From NCBI GenBank assembly GCA_030647905.1, contig JAUSJA010000033.1, forward strand, positions 1 through 64,000: 64,000 bases of DNA, in the 5' to 3' direction. The translations under genes were made by a program, and so were the position numbers. Each line of letters opens with the position of its first letter. Position 1 is the stretch's first letter. The stretch comes from Gemmatimonadaceae bacterium. Its GTDB lineage: Bacteria > Gemmatimonadota > Gemmatimonadetes > Gemmatimonadales > Gemmatimonadaceae. The notes beneath the pieces are model-generated. The model searched no databases. It was not told where the DNA came from and saw only the letters and a list, made by a program, of their open reading frames with translations. Positions 17,950 through 26,745 of this stretch are shown one piece after another.

Positions 17950-19013
17950 TCGCTCAGGTACGCTTCATCCCCGGTGAAGGCAGCGACGAGCAGCTCGCTG
18001 ATTCCTTCCCGGGTGACGGCACGCGGGTTGGGGTACTGGCGCGCCACCGCAAGCTCGGCGGCGCGATCGAGATCTTCCTCGTGCATTCCGATCTCACGCA
18101 ACGAAAGGGGCGCGCCGATTGCCCGTCCCAGCGCGTGCAGCCGCGTCGGCGTATCGCCACCGTCGAGCGCGCGCGAGACTGATTCCATCGCCCCGTGCGC
18201 GGCGGCGCGATTGTACGCGGCGGTGTACGGCAGCAGCACCGCATGAGTCTCGGCATGCAGGAGATCGAAACTTCCGCCAATGGTGTGGCAGAGCTTGTGG
18301 TGCAGCGCCATCTGCACCGTCCCAAGCGAGAATCCGGCGAGCCATGCGCCGCGCAGCGCGGCCGATCTCTCTTCACCATCGGACGGAGCGGTGACGAGAT
18401 TAGGCAGGGCACGCGACAACAGGCGAATTCCTTCCTGCGCGGCCAGCGAGGTGAGCGGATTGGCGTCGGCAGCGTAAAGCGCTTCGACGCAGTGAGCGAC
18501 GGCGTTCAGCCCGCTGCATGCAGTCGTTCGCGGCGGAAGCCCGAGCGTGAGATCGGGATCGTAGATAACGACCCTCGGCTGCACGCGCGGATTCCGGCCC
18601 GTCTCCTTTCTGCCTTCGGTCGTGAGCCCCCAGATCGGGGTCATCTCGGATCCGCCGTAGGTCGTCGGCACGGCCAGGATCGGGAGCGTAGTGCTCAGCG
18701 CTACTGCCTTCGCCACGCCGATGGCTGACCCGCCTCCGAGCGCGACGATGCAATCCGCTCTCGAAGACGAAGCGGCCTCGCGCGCCGCGAGTGCAATCGC
18801 CTGCGGCACGTGCGCCACCGCCCTTTCGAAGCTTTCGACGATCCGGCCGCCAAGCATCGCGCGCGCGCTTTCCGCGAGTGATGAGCGCCCCGGGGTGGAT
18901 ACGAGCATCACCCGTGTTGCGCCAAGCCGGTCCAGCTCTACCATTGCCTGCGCGAAGCATCCCGCGCCGAAAACGACACGCGATGCCTGCGATTCGAATG
19001 TGAAGGAGCTCAC
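17946..19013 (-). CDS. Maleylacetate reductase (iron-containing alcohol dehydrogenase family)
   Basis: 355-aa group III alcohol-dehydrogenase-like protein. The NAD(P) part has IVALGGGSAIGVAKA and the family motif VPTTYGGSEMTPIWG. The metal region contains AHCVEALYAADANP and LHHKLCHTIGGSFDLLHAETH with the conserved His residues. It reduces maleylacetate to 3-oxoadipate, the step after ring cleavage of hydroquinone or hydroxyquinol. Its GTG start overlaps the stop of the upstream alpha/beta hydrolase gene (GTGA), and a VOC ring-cleaving dioxygenase lies before that, so the three form one aromatic catabolic operon. Confidence 0.88.
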   Translation of the reverse strand: MSSFTFESQASRVVFGAGCFAQAMVELDRLGATRVMLVSTPGRSSLAESARAMLGGRIVESFERAVAHVPQAIALAAREAASSSRADCIVALGGGSAIGVAKAVALSTTLPILAVPTTYGGSEMTPIWGLTTEGRKETGRNPRVQPRVVIYDPDLTLGLPPRTTACSGLNAVAHCVEALYAADANPLTSLAAQEGIRLLSRALPNLVTAPSDGEERSAALRGAWLAGFSLGTVQMALHHKLCHTIGGSFDLLHAETHAVLLPYTAAYNRAAAHGAMESVSRALDGGDTPTRLHALGRAIGAPLSLREIGMHEEDLDRAAELAVARQYPNPRAVTREGISELLVAAFTGDEAYLSD

Positions 19014-19657
19014 GATTCCGTGCCGGCTGCCCCTATCATCATCGCGCGCACGGCCGCGATCTCATCCTCGTTGACGAGATGGCCCATCCCCGGGTACAGC
19101 CGCATCGTGACTCGCGCGTTCATCCGCTCGAGTACCGCTGCCGAGTCGCGCACGCGTTGCGCCGGGACATGGCCGTCCACGTCGCTGCACCCCAGAAACG
19201 CCGGCGTCTCGCCGAAGTCGCCGTCGTAGTCCCGCGTCGTCCCGTCGGGTCCGATGAGGCCGCCGCTGAGGCAGGCGATTCCTCCGTACCGCATCGCGTG
19301 CCGCGCCGCGTACTCGAGCGACAGGCACGCTCCCTGTGAAAATCCAAGCAGCATCGTGCGCCCGGCGGGAATTCCCGCGTCACGGATGCGCGCGATCACG
19401 TCACCGATCGCGGCGAGTCCCGACGTGATGCCGGGCTCATTGCCCGGAATCGGAGCCATGAACGAATTCGGATACCACGTGTCGCCGCTCGCCTGCGGAG
19501 CGAGGAAGGCGAAACCGCTGGCGCCGAGCGCGGGCACAAGGGTGAGGATGCTTTCGGCGGTCGCCCCGCGACCGTGCACAAGGACCATCGCGGCGGTCGC
19601 GCGCTCAAGCGGCTCGCCCGCCATGCGCACGGGTTGATCCTGATGCGGTTCCGCCAT
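19010..19657 (-). CDS. Phospholipase/carboxylesterase-type alpha/beta hydrolase (MhqD-like)
   Basis: 215-aa small alpha/beta hydrolase of the carboxylesterase/phospholipase family. The nucleophile elbow is LLGFSQGACLS (Ser near residue 113); the acid and base lie in GCSDVDGHVP and PGMGHLVNEDE. Similar hydrolases (MhqD in Bacillus) are encoded beside hydroquinone dioxygenases, and that is the context here: 32 bases downstream of a VOC dioxygenase and overlapping the maleylacetate reductase. It probably hydrolyses an acylated or acyl-halide-like ring-fission product; this is inferred. The ATG at 19657 with a ggagac ribosome site was chosen over an upstream start. Confidence 0.85.
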   Translation of the reverse strand: MAEPHQDQPVRMAGEPLERATAAMVLVHGRGATAESILTLVPALGASGFAFLAPQASGDTWYPNSFMAPIPGNEPGITSGLAAIGDVIARIRDAGIPAGRTMLLGFSQGACLSLEYAARHAMRYGGIACLSGGLIGPDGTTRDYDGDFGETPAFLGCSDVDGHVPAQRVRDSAAVLERMNARVTMRLYPGMGHLVNEDEIAAVRAMMIGAAGTES

Positions 19658-19689
19658 TCGCTCGTCTCCCTGATTCACATCATCACCGG

Positions 19690-20793
19690 TCAACCAACAG
19701 CTGCGGCAGCGTCCGGCGTGCGATTCCACGGGTCCACAGTGATCGGCTCGAGCGAGGCTTCGATCCTGTCGCGGCTTGCGGCAAGCCACGGCGGGAGCAT
19801 GAGACTCTCGCCCAGCGATTCGGCCGTCTCGTCCACGTGGAATCCGGGACCGAGCGTCGCCAGCTCAACGATGTGTCCGTCGGGATCGTGCATGTAGATG
19901 CTCTTGAAGTACACGCGGTCCATCACCGGCGTCACCTGCAGGCCGGCGGAGACGAGCTTCTCGCGCCACTCGAGCTGCGTTTCGTCGTCAGCGACGGCGA
20001 GCGCGAAGTGATGCGTTTGTCCGGCGCCCATCCGTACGGGCTTCTCGCGATCGGGCTTGCGCTCGAAGTAGGTGACGAGCGTGCCCGGCCTGCCGTCGCC
20101 GACTCCCCAGTACCAGTGGAACGATCTGGGATCGTCGAAGTTGTTCGTGCGCTTCACGAGGCGCATCCCGAGCAGCCCGCTGTAGAAGGCATTGGTCCGC
20201 TCGATGTCCTCACCGATGGCGGTGAGGTGATGAATTCCATGCTCGAGCCGCATGGAGGGCGTGATCGCGGGCACTGGCTCCGGCCACGTTGTAGCCTGTA
20301 TGCGCGCCTTGTCGCGATTTCCGGTGAGCATCTCGGGCGGCGGCGCGCGATGCGACATGCCGAGCTGATCGGCGGGCTCGTCGCGCGTCCATCCCGGACC
20401 GCGAGTCGCGATCTCCACGATCGTTCCGTCGGGATCGCTGATGTAGATGCTGGTGAAGTAATGCCTGTCGAGCGGACCGTTGACGGCGATTCCCATGTCC
20501 ACCAGGTGGCGCTTCCACCTGAGCAAACCATCGTAGTCGGCGACGTGCAGCGCGAAGTGATGAGTACCGCCAATGCCCGGAGCTCCGTGAGTGGCGTTCG
20601 GCCACTCGAAGAACGTGATGAGCGATCCGGGGTCGGCGGACTCGTTGCCGAAGTAGAGATGGTACGAGGTGGGCGCGTCGAAGTTGACGGTGCGCTTCAC
20701 CAGTCTCAGACCCAGCACGCGCGTGTAGAAATCAGTGGTGCGCTGGGCGGACTGGCAGACGATCGTGATGTGATGCAGGGAGAGGATGGACAT
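19690..20793 (-). CDS. Ring-cleaving VOC dioxygenase (MhqO/MhqA type, hydroquinone-like substrate)
   Basis: 367-aa protein made of two vicinal-oxygen-chelate modules, about residues 1-160 and 180-340, each opening with an LHHITIV / IHHLTAI strand that supplies a metal His. Later metal ligands sit in THHFALHVAD and the Glu of SDPDGTIVEI, mirrored by THHFALAVAD and HDPDGHIVELAT. This is the layout of hydroquinone-type dioxygenases such as MhqO/MhqA and LinE/PcpA relatives. With the downstream hydrolase and maleylacetate reductase it would convert a 1,4-diphenol to 3-oxoadipate. Start at 20793 from the conserved N-terminal MSILSLHH. Confidence 0.85.
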   Translation of the reverse strand: MSILSLHHITIVCQSAQRTTDFYTRVLGLRLVKRTVNFDAPTSYHLYFGNESADPGSLITFFEWPNATHGAPGIGGTHHFALHVADYDGLLRWKRHLVDMGIAVNGPLDRHYFTSIYISDPDGTIVEIATRGPGWTRDEPADQLGMSHRAPPPEMLTGNRDKARIQATTWPEPVPAITPSMRLEHGIHHLTAIGEDIERTNAFYSGLLGMRLVKRTNNFDDPRSFHWYWGVGDGRPGTLVTYFERKPDREKPVRMGAGQTHHFALAVADDETQLEWREKLVSAGLQVTPVMDRVYFKSIYMHDPDGHIVELATLGPGFHVDETAESLGESLMLPPWLAASRDRIEASLEPITVDPWNRTPDAAAAVG

Positions 20794-20814
20794 GGCCGGA
20801 GGAGATCGGGTCCC

Positions 20815-20836
20815 GGCCGCCCTCACAGTGGCGGCC
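20815..20836. terminator. Stem-loop between cytochrome c and dioxygenase genes
   Basis: Perfect 7-bp stem ggccgcc / ggcggcc with an 8-base loop, in the 125-bp gap between the cytochrome c gene end and the dioxygenase start (both minus strand). No clear T tract, so it could be a terminator, an operator or a leader structure of the ring-cleavage operon. Confidence 0.35.
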
Positions 20837-20918
20837 TTCCATGAACTTTCGCGCACATCACGCCGCGCCGCTAGTCAGGACGCGCGCGTCGTCCTCCTAC
20901 CCGCTACCCGCTGAACTT

Positions 20919-21461
20919 CTACTTCAACGACCGGACATACGCGACGAGCGCCGTGACCTGATCGCTCGACAGATGCTTGCTCTTGTGAGCCGAGGACGAA
21001 AGCGTTCCGGTGCCGTTGGCGATGCGGTTGGCGAGATCGGCGTCGCTACGTCCCTGTACCGTGCTGCTGCGGAGATCGGGGATTTTGTTTTTCCTTCCCA
21101 TCGCCGTGTTGCCGCTGGCGTCGGCGCCGTGACAGGAGACGCACTTGCTCTTGAAGATCGACTGCCCCGTGGAGACCAGCGACGCGTTCGACGAAGGCGC
21201 TGGCGAAGGCGTCGAACTCGTCGTGGGAGCGGGCGCGGCGGGCGGCTTCGCCTCCGTCGCCGGCGGCGCGGTATTCGCGGGTGGCGGCGTGCTCTTGCTC
21301 GTCGTCGAGCCGGCCGTGCTCGGTGTGGTGTCCGTCACCGGCGCGGACATCGACACCGTCGCCGTCGTCTCACTGCCCGTCGTCTTCACGTTGTCGGTCT
21401 GCTTACAGCCGACGGTGGCCAGAAGGAGGAGCGAAGCGCACAAACTGATGATCGTCTTCAT
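20919..21461 (-). CDS. Cytochrome c lipoprotein with Pro/Thr-rich linker
   Basis: 180-aa exported c-type cytochrome. The N-terminus is a lipoprotein signal (LCASLLLLATVGCKQ). Residues 25-90 are a low-complexity Thr/Ser/Pro/Ala linker that would lift the domain off the membrane. The C-terminal 85 residues are a class I cytochrome c domain with haem motif CVSCHG, a conserved IPDL turn and a final helix LSSDQVTALVAYVRSL. Probably a small electron carrier for a membrane complex or for aromatic oxidation; the partner is not visible. The start at 21461 begins the lipoprotein signal. Confidence 0.85.
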   Translation of the reverse strand: MKTIISLCASLLLLATVGCKQTDNVKTTGSETTATVSMSAPVTDTTPSTAGSTTSKSTPPPANTAPPATEAKPPAAPAPTTSSTPSPAPSSNASLVSTGQSIFKSKCVSCHGADASGNTAMGRKNKIPDLRSSTVQGRSDADLANRIANGTGTLSSSAHKSKHLSSDQVTALVAYVRSLK

Positions 21462-21626
21462 CGGAATCCTTTTCGTCTTGAGCCTGACAGCACGATGGGC
21501 GCGAGCGGTCGCGACGGCCCGCTCGGCCTGCTGGCGCTGCATCCCACTCAGGCAATTGGCGTACCAGCCAGAGTACCGCCGCGTGACCTGTCCCCGTCGG
21601 CCCCTCGGCCTTGTCGGAGCGGCAGG

Positions 21627-21908
21627 TCACGTGTCTTGCGCCGACGGGCGCGCGCGTCGTGCGCGCCACAGGTTGAACAACCAGGAGCCGAGGAGCTGGC
21701 CCGTCACGGCGCTGGCCAGCATGAACGGGACGAACCACCAGCCGAGGCCGAACGAGAGCCGCATCAGGATGACGAAGGGGATGGGCAGGTGAATCGCAAG
21801 AAACCACTGCCACGAGAGCCTGCGCACGGTCGCCCGGTATGCTCCGAACGGCAGATTGATGGCGATGGCCAGGAGTATCGTGACTGATTCGAGTTCGAGA
21901 TTCGTCAT
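21627..21908 (-). CDS. Small conserved membrane protein, unknown function
   Basis: 93-aa protein with two or three hydrophobic helices (SVTILLAIAINLPFGAYRA, FLAIHLPIPFVILMRLSFGL, FVPFMLASAVTGQLLGSWLF) and a basic tail. I do not recognise a named family, though short two- to three-helix proteins of this kind are common. The ATG at 21908 gives a sensible N-terminus; the frame is open slightly upstream. It is divergent from the large membrane protein at 22058 and shares its intergenic region, including the CRP/FNR-like palindrome. Confidence 0.6.
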   Translation of the reverse strand: MTNLELESVTILLAIAINLPFGAYRATVRRLSWQWFLAIHLPIPFVILMRLSFGLGWWFVPFMLASAVTGQLLGSWLFNLWRARRARPSAQDT

Positions 21909-21992
21909 ACGGAATTTCGTGTAAGGACTCAGACAGTATAGGGCAAAGTCCACCTCGACAGGCACTGTACTCTCCCAGGATGTTCATGTAGG

Positions 21993-22008
21993 TGTGATTT
22001 TGATCACA
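21993..22008. promoter_or_regulatory. CRP/FNR-family operator
   Basis: Perfect TGTGA-N6-TCACA palindrome, identical to the core consensus of a CRP site and close to FNR-family sites. It lies 50 bases before the start codon of the gene at 22058 and 85 bases before the divergent gene starting at 21908, a good distance for activation of either. The regulator is not in the window. Confidence 0.6.
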
Positions 22009-22057
22009 TTCTCCAAAGATGCGGGATTGAGTTTTTATCTACTTGCAGGGAGAAACC

Positions 22058-23803
22058 ATGGCGGATCGGCTTTCGGCGCTGGAGCAGCAACTCCTGGACT
22101 TGCAGCAGAGGCTGGAGAAGCTGGAAAAGCGCATGGACGCCGGTGTGCTGCCGGCTGCGCATGCTGGCACCCTGCGGGAGCTGCGCCCGCGGACAGTTGT
22201 TGAACCTCCTGGTGAAGATGAAGAATTGGCAGCAATCGCTTTCAACTTCACTTCCTTTCTTACGCTTTCAGGAAGGAGCCTGATCATCCTGGGGGGCGCG
22301 TACCTGATTCGGGCTATTACCGAAAGCCGCACGCTGCCCGCGCCGGCAGGAGTAGCGCTCGGACTGGCTTACGCGGTGTTGTGGATCCTTGCCGCAGGTC
22401 GTGCAGCGGGAAAGGGCCTTAAGGGTGATGCCACGTTCCATGTCGTGGTCGCGACCGTCATTGCCTTTCCTCTCATCTATGAAGCCACGGTTCGCTTCCA
22501 TTTTCTCGGGCATCAATCCAGTGCGACTGCTCTGGGTTTTCTATCTGTCCTTTCGCTCGCGATCGCGTGGCGGTTCAGCCATCAGATCATGGCCTGGATC
22601 ATCACCGTGGCCGCTCTGATCACCGCAGTGGTTATCATGGCAAATACCGGCGCGGTGCTCTCGTTCGGGGCCTTCCTGTTAGTGCTTGGGCTTTCCACCT
22701 TGTGGCTGGGATACGACCGGGAGTGGACCCTTCTGCGCTGGCCGGTGGCCTTGGCGGTGGACTTTGTCGCGCTAGGTCTCGTGCTGCGGGCCATTGGGCC
22801 GGAGCGACCAGATCCACCCGCCATGGTCATTGGTTTGCTCATGGCCCTGGTGGGTAGCTACATCGCGAGTTTCGCTGTGCGAACCCTCGTTCGCGGTCGC
22901 GATATTGTGCCTTTCGAAATCTTCCAAACCGCCGCCAGCATCCTTCTGGGGCTAGGTGGATCGGTGGTCGTGGTGCGGGCCACTCACTCCGCAGTTGAAC
23001 CGCTCGGTGTGATCAGTCTGGCTCTGGGCGTGGGGTCCTATGCGGTGGCCTATGCATTCATAAGCCGAACGCACGGGAAGAGCGTGAATTTCTATTTCTA
23101 TACGGCTCTGGCGTTGGTGTTCGCGCTGGCCGGTCTCCGCCTCCTGCTTGGAGACACGCTTCTCGTTCTTTCGTTCTGTGCGCTTGCCCTGATCGTCACG
23201 CTGTTAGGGAGACGATTCAACCACCCCGCATTGCTGCTTCATGCATTCACTTACCTGTTGGGAGCCGCCTGGGTTTCCGGCCTGCTGAAGGATGCGGAAT
23301 CGTCCATTCTGGGTGATGCGGCGGCCCGTCTCCGGGAGTCGGGGTGGATTGGATGGTTGGTGCTGCTGGCCTCCGTCGGATGTGCGCTCACCTTGAATCG
23401 CAAGCGGGAATCTCAGGTTGGCCTCATGACCCGCGTGGCCCGGCTGGGTCAGGTAGGACTTCTGGTGCTGCTGCTGGGTGGAACGACCATTTATCTTCTC
23501 GTGGTTCTGATCACCCAGCTTCGCGGCCATCCCCTGGAACAGGGCGGGATCGCCACCCTTCGAACGGTGGTATTCGCTTGTTCCGCCGTCACTTTGGCAG
23601 CCAGCGCTCGCCGTTGGAAGATCCATGAAATGGGTTGGCTGGCCTGGGTCCTCTTGGGGGGAACGAGTCTGAAGGTGCTGGTCGAGGATCTGCGGTATTC
23701 CGGCCCTTCGTTGCTTTTCATGGCCTTCGCCATCATCGGAATCGCATTCATTCTTGTGCCCAGGCTCCTGTCGAAGACGCGATCAGTAACACATTCGGGA
23801 TAG
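22058..23803 (+). CDS. Large multi-pass membrane protein (DUF2339-like)
   Basis: 581-aa protein. It opens with a short coiled coil (LSALEQQLLDLQQRLEKLEKRMDAG), then about 16 hydrophobic helices run to the C-terminus with short loops. This is the general plan of DUF2339-type membrane proteins, but I cannot confirm the family. A clear ribosome site (cagggaga, 22046-22053) fixes the ATG at 22058. Its codon use is visibly richer in A/T third positions (ctt, att, ttt, gaa) than its neighbours, suggesting acquisition from another lineage. Its stop is one base before the 49-bp repeat at 23805, so the 3' side looks like a recombination junction. Confidence 0.7.
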   Translation: MADRLSALEQQLLDLQQRLEKLEKRMDAGVLPAAHAGTLRELRPRTVVEPPGEDEELAAIAFNFTSFLTLSGRSLIILGGAYLIRAITESRTLPAPAGVALGLAYAVLWILAAGRAAGKGLKGDATFHVVVATVIAFPLIYEATVRFHFLGHQSSATALGFLSVLSLAIAWRFSHQIMAWIITVAALITAVVIMANTGAVLSFGAFLLVLGLSTLWLGYDREWTLLRWPVALAVDFVALGLVLRAIGPERPDPPAMVIGLLMALVGSYIASFAVRTLVRGRDIVPFEIFQTAASILLGLGGSVVVVRATHSAVEPLGVISLALGVGSYAVAYAFISRTHGKSVNFYFYTALALVFALAGLRLLLGDTLLVLSFCALALIVTLLGRRFNHPALLLHAFTYLLGAAWVSGLLKDAESSILGDAAARLRESGWIGWLVLLASVGCALTLNRKRESQVGLMTRVARLGQVGLLVLLLGGTTIYLLVVLITQLRGHPLEQGGIATLRTVVFACSAVTLAASARRWKIHEMGWLAWVLLGGTSLKVLVEDLRYSGPSLLFMAFAIIGIAFILVPRLLSKTRSVTHSG

Positions 23804-23804
23804 A

Positions 23805-23853
23805 CTCACCGATGCACGAACTCCGCCTTCGAGCGGGGGCCGTTGGCGAGAAA
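23805..23853. repeat. 49-bp direct repeat, copy 1 (displaced gene end)
   Basis: Identical over 49 bases to 31242-31290. The other copy is the last 15 codons plus stop of the 3-hydroxyacyl-CoA dehydrogenase/enoyl-CoA hydratase gene (coding FLANGPRSKAEFVHR on the minus strand). Here the same 15-codon end stands alone, with no gene body in front of it. It therefore marks either an attachment-like duplication of a gene 3' end, a recombination scar, or an assembly join. Confidence 0.85.
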
Positions 23854-23882
23854 GCATGTATGGCGTCGGTCCGGCGCAGCGG

Positions 23883-25961
23883 TCAGCGGCGCTTGGCTCT
23901 TGTCGGCGACTCCGGTTTTGGCAGGAAGTTTTCCATCACCCAGACCTCCAGATTCACCTTGACATCGTCGATCGCCACTCGACGGCCGTCGGGGTGCAGC
24001 CGCAGCCCCCCTGTCAACTGACCGGCAACGTTTAGCCCCATCCGCTGCGGTTCTCCGCCCTCGGCTGCGACACGCCACAACTGCCATTGCTGATTCCTGT
24101 AGGGAACCTGCGCCTCTCGTTTGATACCTTTCAGAAAGGCGACGTAGCGGCCGTCCCGCGTCCACGTCGGCGAACCCCAAAAGGGGATCTCCTTCTCGCC
24201 GTCGACCCTGACCAACTCCCGGGTCTCTCCCCCAGCGGCTGGCATGACGAGCAGGATCTGTGACCCGCTCTCGTTCACAGCGATCACGACTCGCCGGCCA
24301 TCGGGCGACCGCACGCCCGCGTAGAGCCCTCGTTTCTCAATGACTACCGTCTCCTGGCCGGACCGTAGATCGTGGGCCACGAGACCAGACTTCTTGACGT
24401 AGAAGATCGTGTTGCTGTCCCGGGAAAACCCGAAGCGCGGCCAGCCTCCCAAAGCCGGAAGCGGCATCAGCGAAGTCACTTGCCCCGTTTGGACATCAAC
24501 TCGTATCAGGCTCTTGCCCTTCCCAGCCTCATCTGCCGGAACCACGACGGCCTTTCCGTCCGGCGTCCAGCGTAGGCTACCCATCCCGATTGTCCTCTCC
24601 CCGACCCGAAGCTCTCGCTCCTCGCCCGTGTCCATTGAGCGGATGATCACAGCCTGGCTTGGCTCGCTGGAGACAATGCCCGCGAGCGAGCGTCCATCAG
24701 GAGACCAGTCTGACCCACGCATGTTGCCGTGCCGGAATGCAGATTGTGACGGTGAGAGCACGTTTCCAATGGCCGAGTCGAGCTCGGCAATCTGGACGCC
24801 CCAAACGTTGTTGTTGACCGCGTAGTAGAAGGCACCCGAGCGGGTGAACCCCATGGGCAGGAAACCCCAGTCCTTCTTGACGAACACCGGTTCGCCCTGC
24901 GCCTTCCCGCCGGCCACCGCGACGAGCCACGCGTCGGCCGATCCCGAACGCTCACTGGAGAACAGAATGTGCTTCCCGTCCGGAGCCCAGCCCATGACGC
25001 TGTGGTTCGACCGATCCGGGATGAGCGGCGACTCAATCCCCGTCTGAAGTTCGAACAGCGAGAACCCCTCCATGGTGGACCACGCGATGTACCATCCGTC
25101 AGGCGAGAACACTCCGCCCGGAGAGAGTCCTCTTCCCGCCGCCTTCAGCAGTTTCGCCGAGCCGTCAGCGACGGCCACCAGCATCATGTCGCGGGATCCA
25201 TCGATCTTCGTGAATTCGGCAAGCAACTGCCTGCCGTCAGGCGACCATGCCAACGGGATGTGGTGTTGGATTCCACTTTCGGCGGCCCGCAGAACCCGCG
25301 GCTTCGAGCCGTCGAGCCCGACGACGTAGAGGTCGTACCCGCCGCTCGAGCCGCTCGAGCCGCTCCAGGCGTAGGCGATGCTCTTGCCGTCGGGCGAGGG
25401 TACGGAGTACTCGGCGAACCCCCCCGACCCAGTCAGGCTGCCCTGGTCGGTCAACCGCCGGTTCTGGCCGGTGGCGAGGTCGCGGATGGCGACATTTCCG
25501 CCAGCCTCCCAGTCCGTGATCGAGAGGAAACGGCCGTCGGGCGAAACCTTGCCCGTCACATCCGCTCCCGCCCACACCCTCCTCACGGCCAGCGTCGAGC
25601 CGTTTGTCGCGACTGTCGCACCCGCCGAGAGAGCGCCGAGGCGTGCACGGGCGACCGCCACTTGCTCGGACTGATCCGCGTAATCGCGAATCACGCGCTG
25701 ATACGAACTCGTGGCGTCCGCGTTCCCCAGCTTCTCGTACGCCTGCCCAAGCTGCACAAGTGTCCTCGCGCTCAGCGCGCGATCGGTGGAGTGCTCGTTG
25801 AGGATGCGCTGATACAGGGCAATCGCGGACTTCAAGTCGCCATCAACGCGCTCCTTCCGGAGTGCCTGCTGAAAGAGATCGGTCCCACTCTGCGCCGACG
25901 CCGGTGAGGTGCCGGCAAGGGTCAGGAGCACGGCAAGACATGTCAGGACGATGCGCTTCAT
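23883..25961 (-). CDS. Exported TPR-plus-TolB/WD40-like beta-propeller protein
   Basis: 692-aa protein with a signal peptide (residues 1-24, LLTLAGTSPASAQ). A TPR-like segment follows at about residues 25-110 (SAIALYQRILNEHSTDRALSARTL and LGQAYEKLGNADATSSYQRVI). A TolB/PD40-type propeller then runs to the C-terminus with repeated SPDGR(S/F/W) blades (VSPDGRFL, PSPDGKSIAYA, WSPDGRQL, WSPDGRSL, WTPDGKAV, RSPDGRRV). Predicted periplasmic scaffold or sensor; function unknown. It is the last gene of a minus-strand unit after the histidine kinase and response regulator, with a 103-bp gap, so it may be their target. Confidence 0.82.
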   Translation of the reverse strand: MKRIVLTCLAVLLTLAGTSPASAQSGTDLFQQALRKERVDGDLKSAIALYQRILNEHSTDRALSARTLVQLGQAYEKLGNADATSSYQRVIRDYADQSEQVAVARARLGALSAGATVATNGSTLAVRRVWAGADVTGKVSPDGRFLSITDWEAGGNVAIRDLATGQNRRLTDQGSLTGSGGFAEYSVPSPDGKSIAYAWSGSSGSSGGYDLYVVGLDGSKPRVLRAAESGIQHHIPLAWSPDGRQLLAEFTKIDGSRDMMLVAVADGSAKLLKAAGRGLSPGGVFSPDGWYIAWSTMEGFSLFELQTGIESPLIPDRSNHSVMGWAPDGKHILFSSERSGSADAWLVAVAGGKAQGEPVFVKKDWGFLPMGFTRSGAFYYAVNNNVWGVQIAELDSAIGNVLSPSQSAFRHGNMRGSDWSPDGRSLAGIVSSEPSQAVIIRSMDTGEERELRVGERTIGMGSLRWTPDGKAVVVPADEAGKGKSLIRVDVQTGQVTSLMPLPALGGWPRFGFSRDSNTIFYVKKSGLVAHDLRSGQETVVIEKRGLYAGVRSPDGRRVVIAVNESGSQILLVMPAAGGETRELVRVDGEKEIPFWGSPTWTRDGRYVAFLKGIKREAQVPYRNQQWQLWRVAAEGGEPQRMGLNVAGQLTGGLRLHPDGRRVAIDDVKVNLEVWVMENFLPKPESPTRAKRR

Positions 25962-26064
25962 GGTGCCCTCTGTGTGGATCAGGAGACGTTCTGGTTGTTC
26001 TCCAAACTGGAGCATGCTGCCCCGCCATGTGTCACGTGCGCTTCCAGTAAATGCAAAGTTTTTG

Positions 26065-26745
26065 TCACGAGACGAACTTGTAGCCCACGCCATGTACCGT
26101 GAGCAGATGCCGCGGATTGCCTGGATCGTCTTCGATCTTTGCGCGCAGCGACGCCACGTGATTGTCCACCGTGCGCGTCGTGGGATACTCGCGATACTCC
26201 CATACCTCCTCCAGCAACTCGGACCGCGTGACGACTTTTCCCGCGCGGCCGACGAGCAGACGAAGCGTTCCGAACTCCTTGCGCGTCAACTTGAGCGGAG
26301 TTCCACTTCGCTGCGCCTCGAAGCGCCGGAAATCCACGACGACATCGCCAAACCTCACCTCGTCGGGAAGTTGCGTGGTGGGGTTGCGACGGCGAAGCAG
26401 TGCGCGCACGCGCGCCTGCAACTCACGGAGCGAAAACGGCTTGGTGAGATAGTCGTCCGCGCCGAGATCGAGGCCATGCACGCGATCCGTTTCTTCGCCG
26501 CGCGCGGTGAGCATGAGAATCGGAACGCTCGCCCCTGATTCGCGGAGCCGCCGGCACACGTCGAAGCCGCTCAGCTTCGGCAGCATCACGTCGAGGATCA
26601 CCAGATCGAACCCCCCATCGCGAGCCATGCGAAAACCCGAATCTCCATCAATCGCCGTCACCACATCGTACGACTCAAGCCTGAGATTGTCGCTCAACCC
26701 GCGCAGGATTGCAGGATCGTCCTCCACCACGAGCAGGCGGCTCAT
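26065..26745 (-). CDS. OmpR/PhoB-type response regulator
   Basis: 226-aa two-component regulator. The receiver domain (1-118) has the acidic pocket EDD near residue 8, phospho-acceptor Asp in LVILDVMLPK (near 51), and the switch residues in MLTARG and DDYLTKPF. The C-terminal winged helix (128-226) has LTRKEFGTLRLL and the recognition-helix region TVDNHVASLRAKIEDDP. Its ATG overlaps the end of the histidine kinase gene by 4 bases, so the pair is translationally coupled. It probably controls the adjacent TolB-like gene. Confidence 0.92.
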   Translation of the reverse strand: MSRLLVVEDDPAILRGLSDNLRLESYDVVTAIDGDSGFRMARDGGFDLVILDVMLPKLSGFDVCRRLRESGASVPILMLTARGEETDRVHGLDLGADDYLTKPFSLRELQARVRALLRRRNPTTQLPDEVRFGDVVVDFRRFEAQRSGTPLKLTRKEFGTLRLLVGRAGKVVTRSELLEEVWEYREYPTTRTVDNHVASLRAKIEDDPGNPRHLLTVHGVGYKFVS

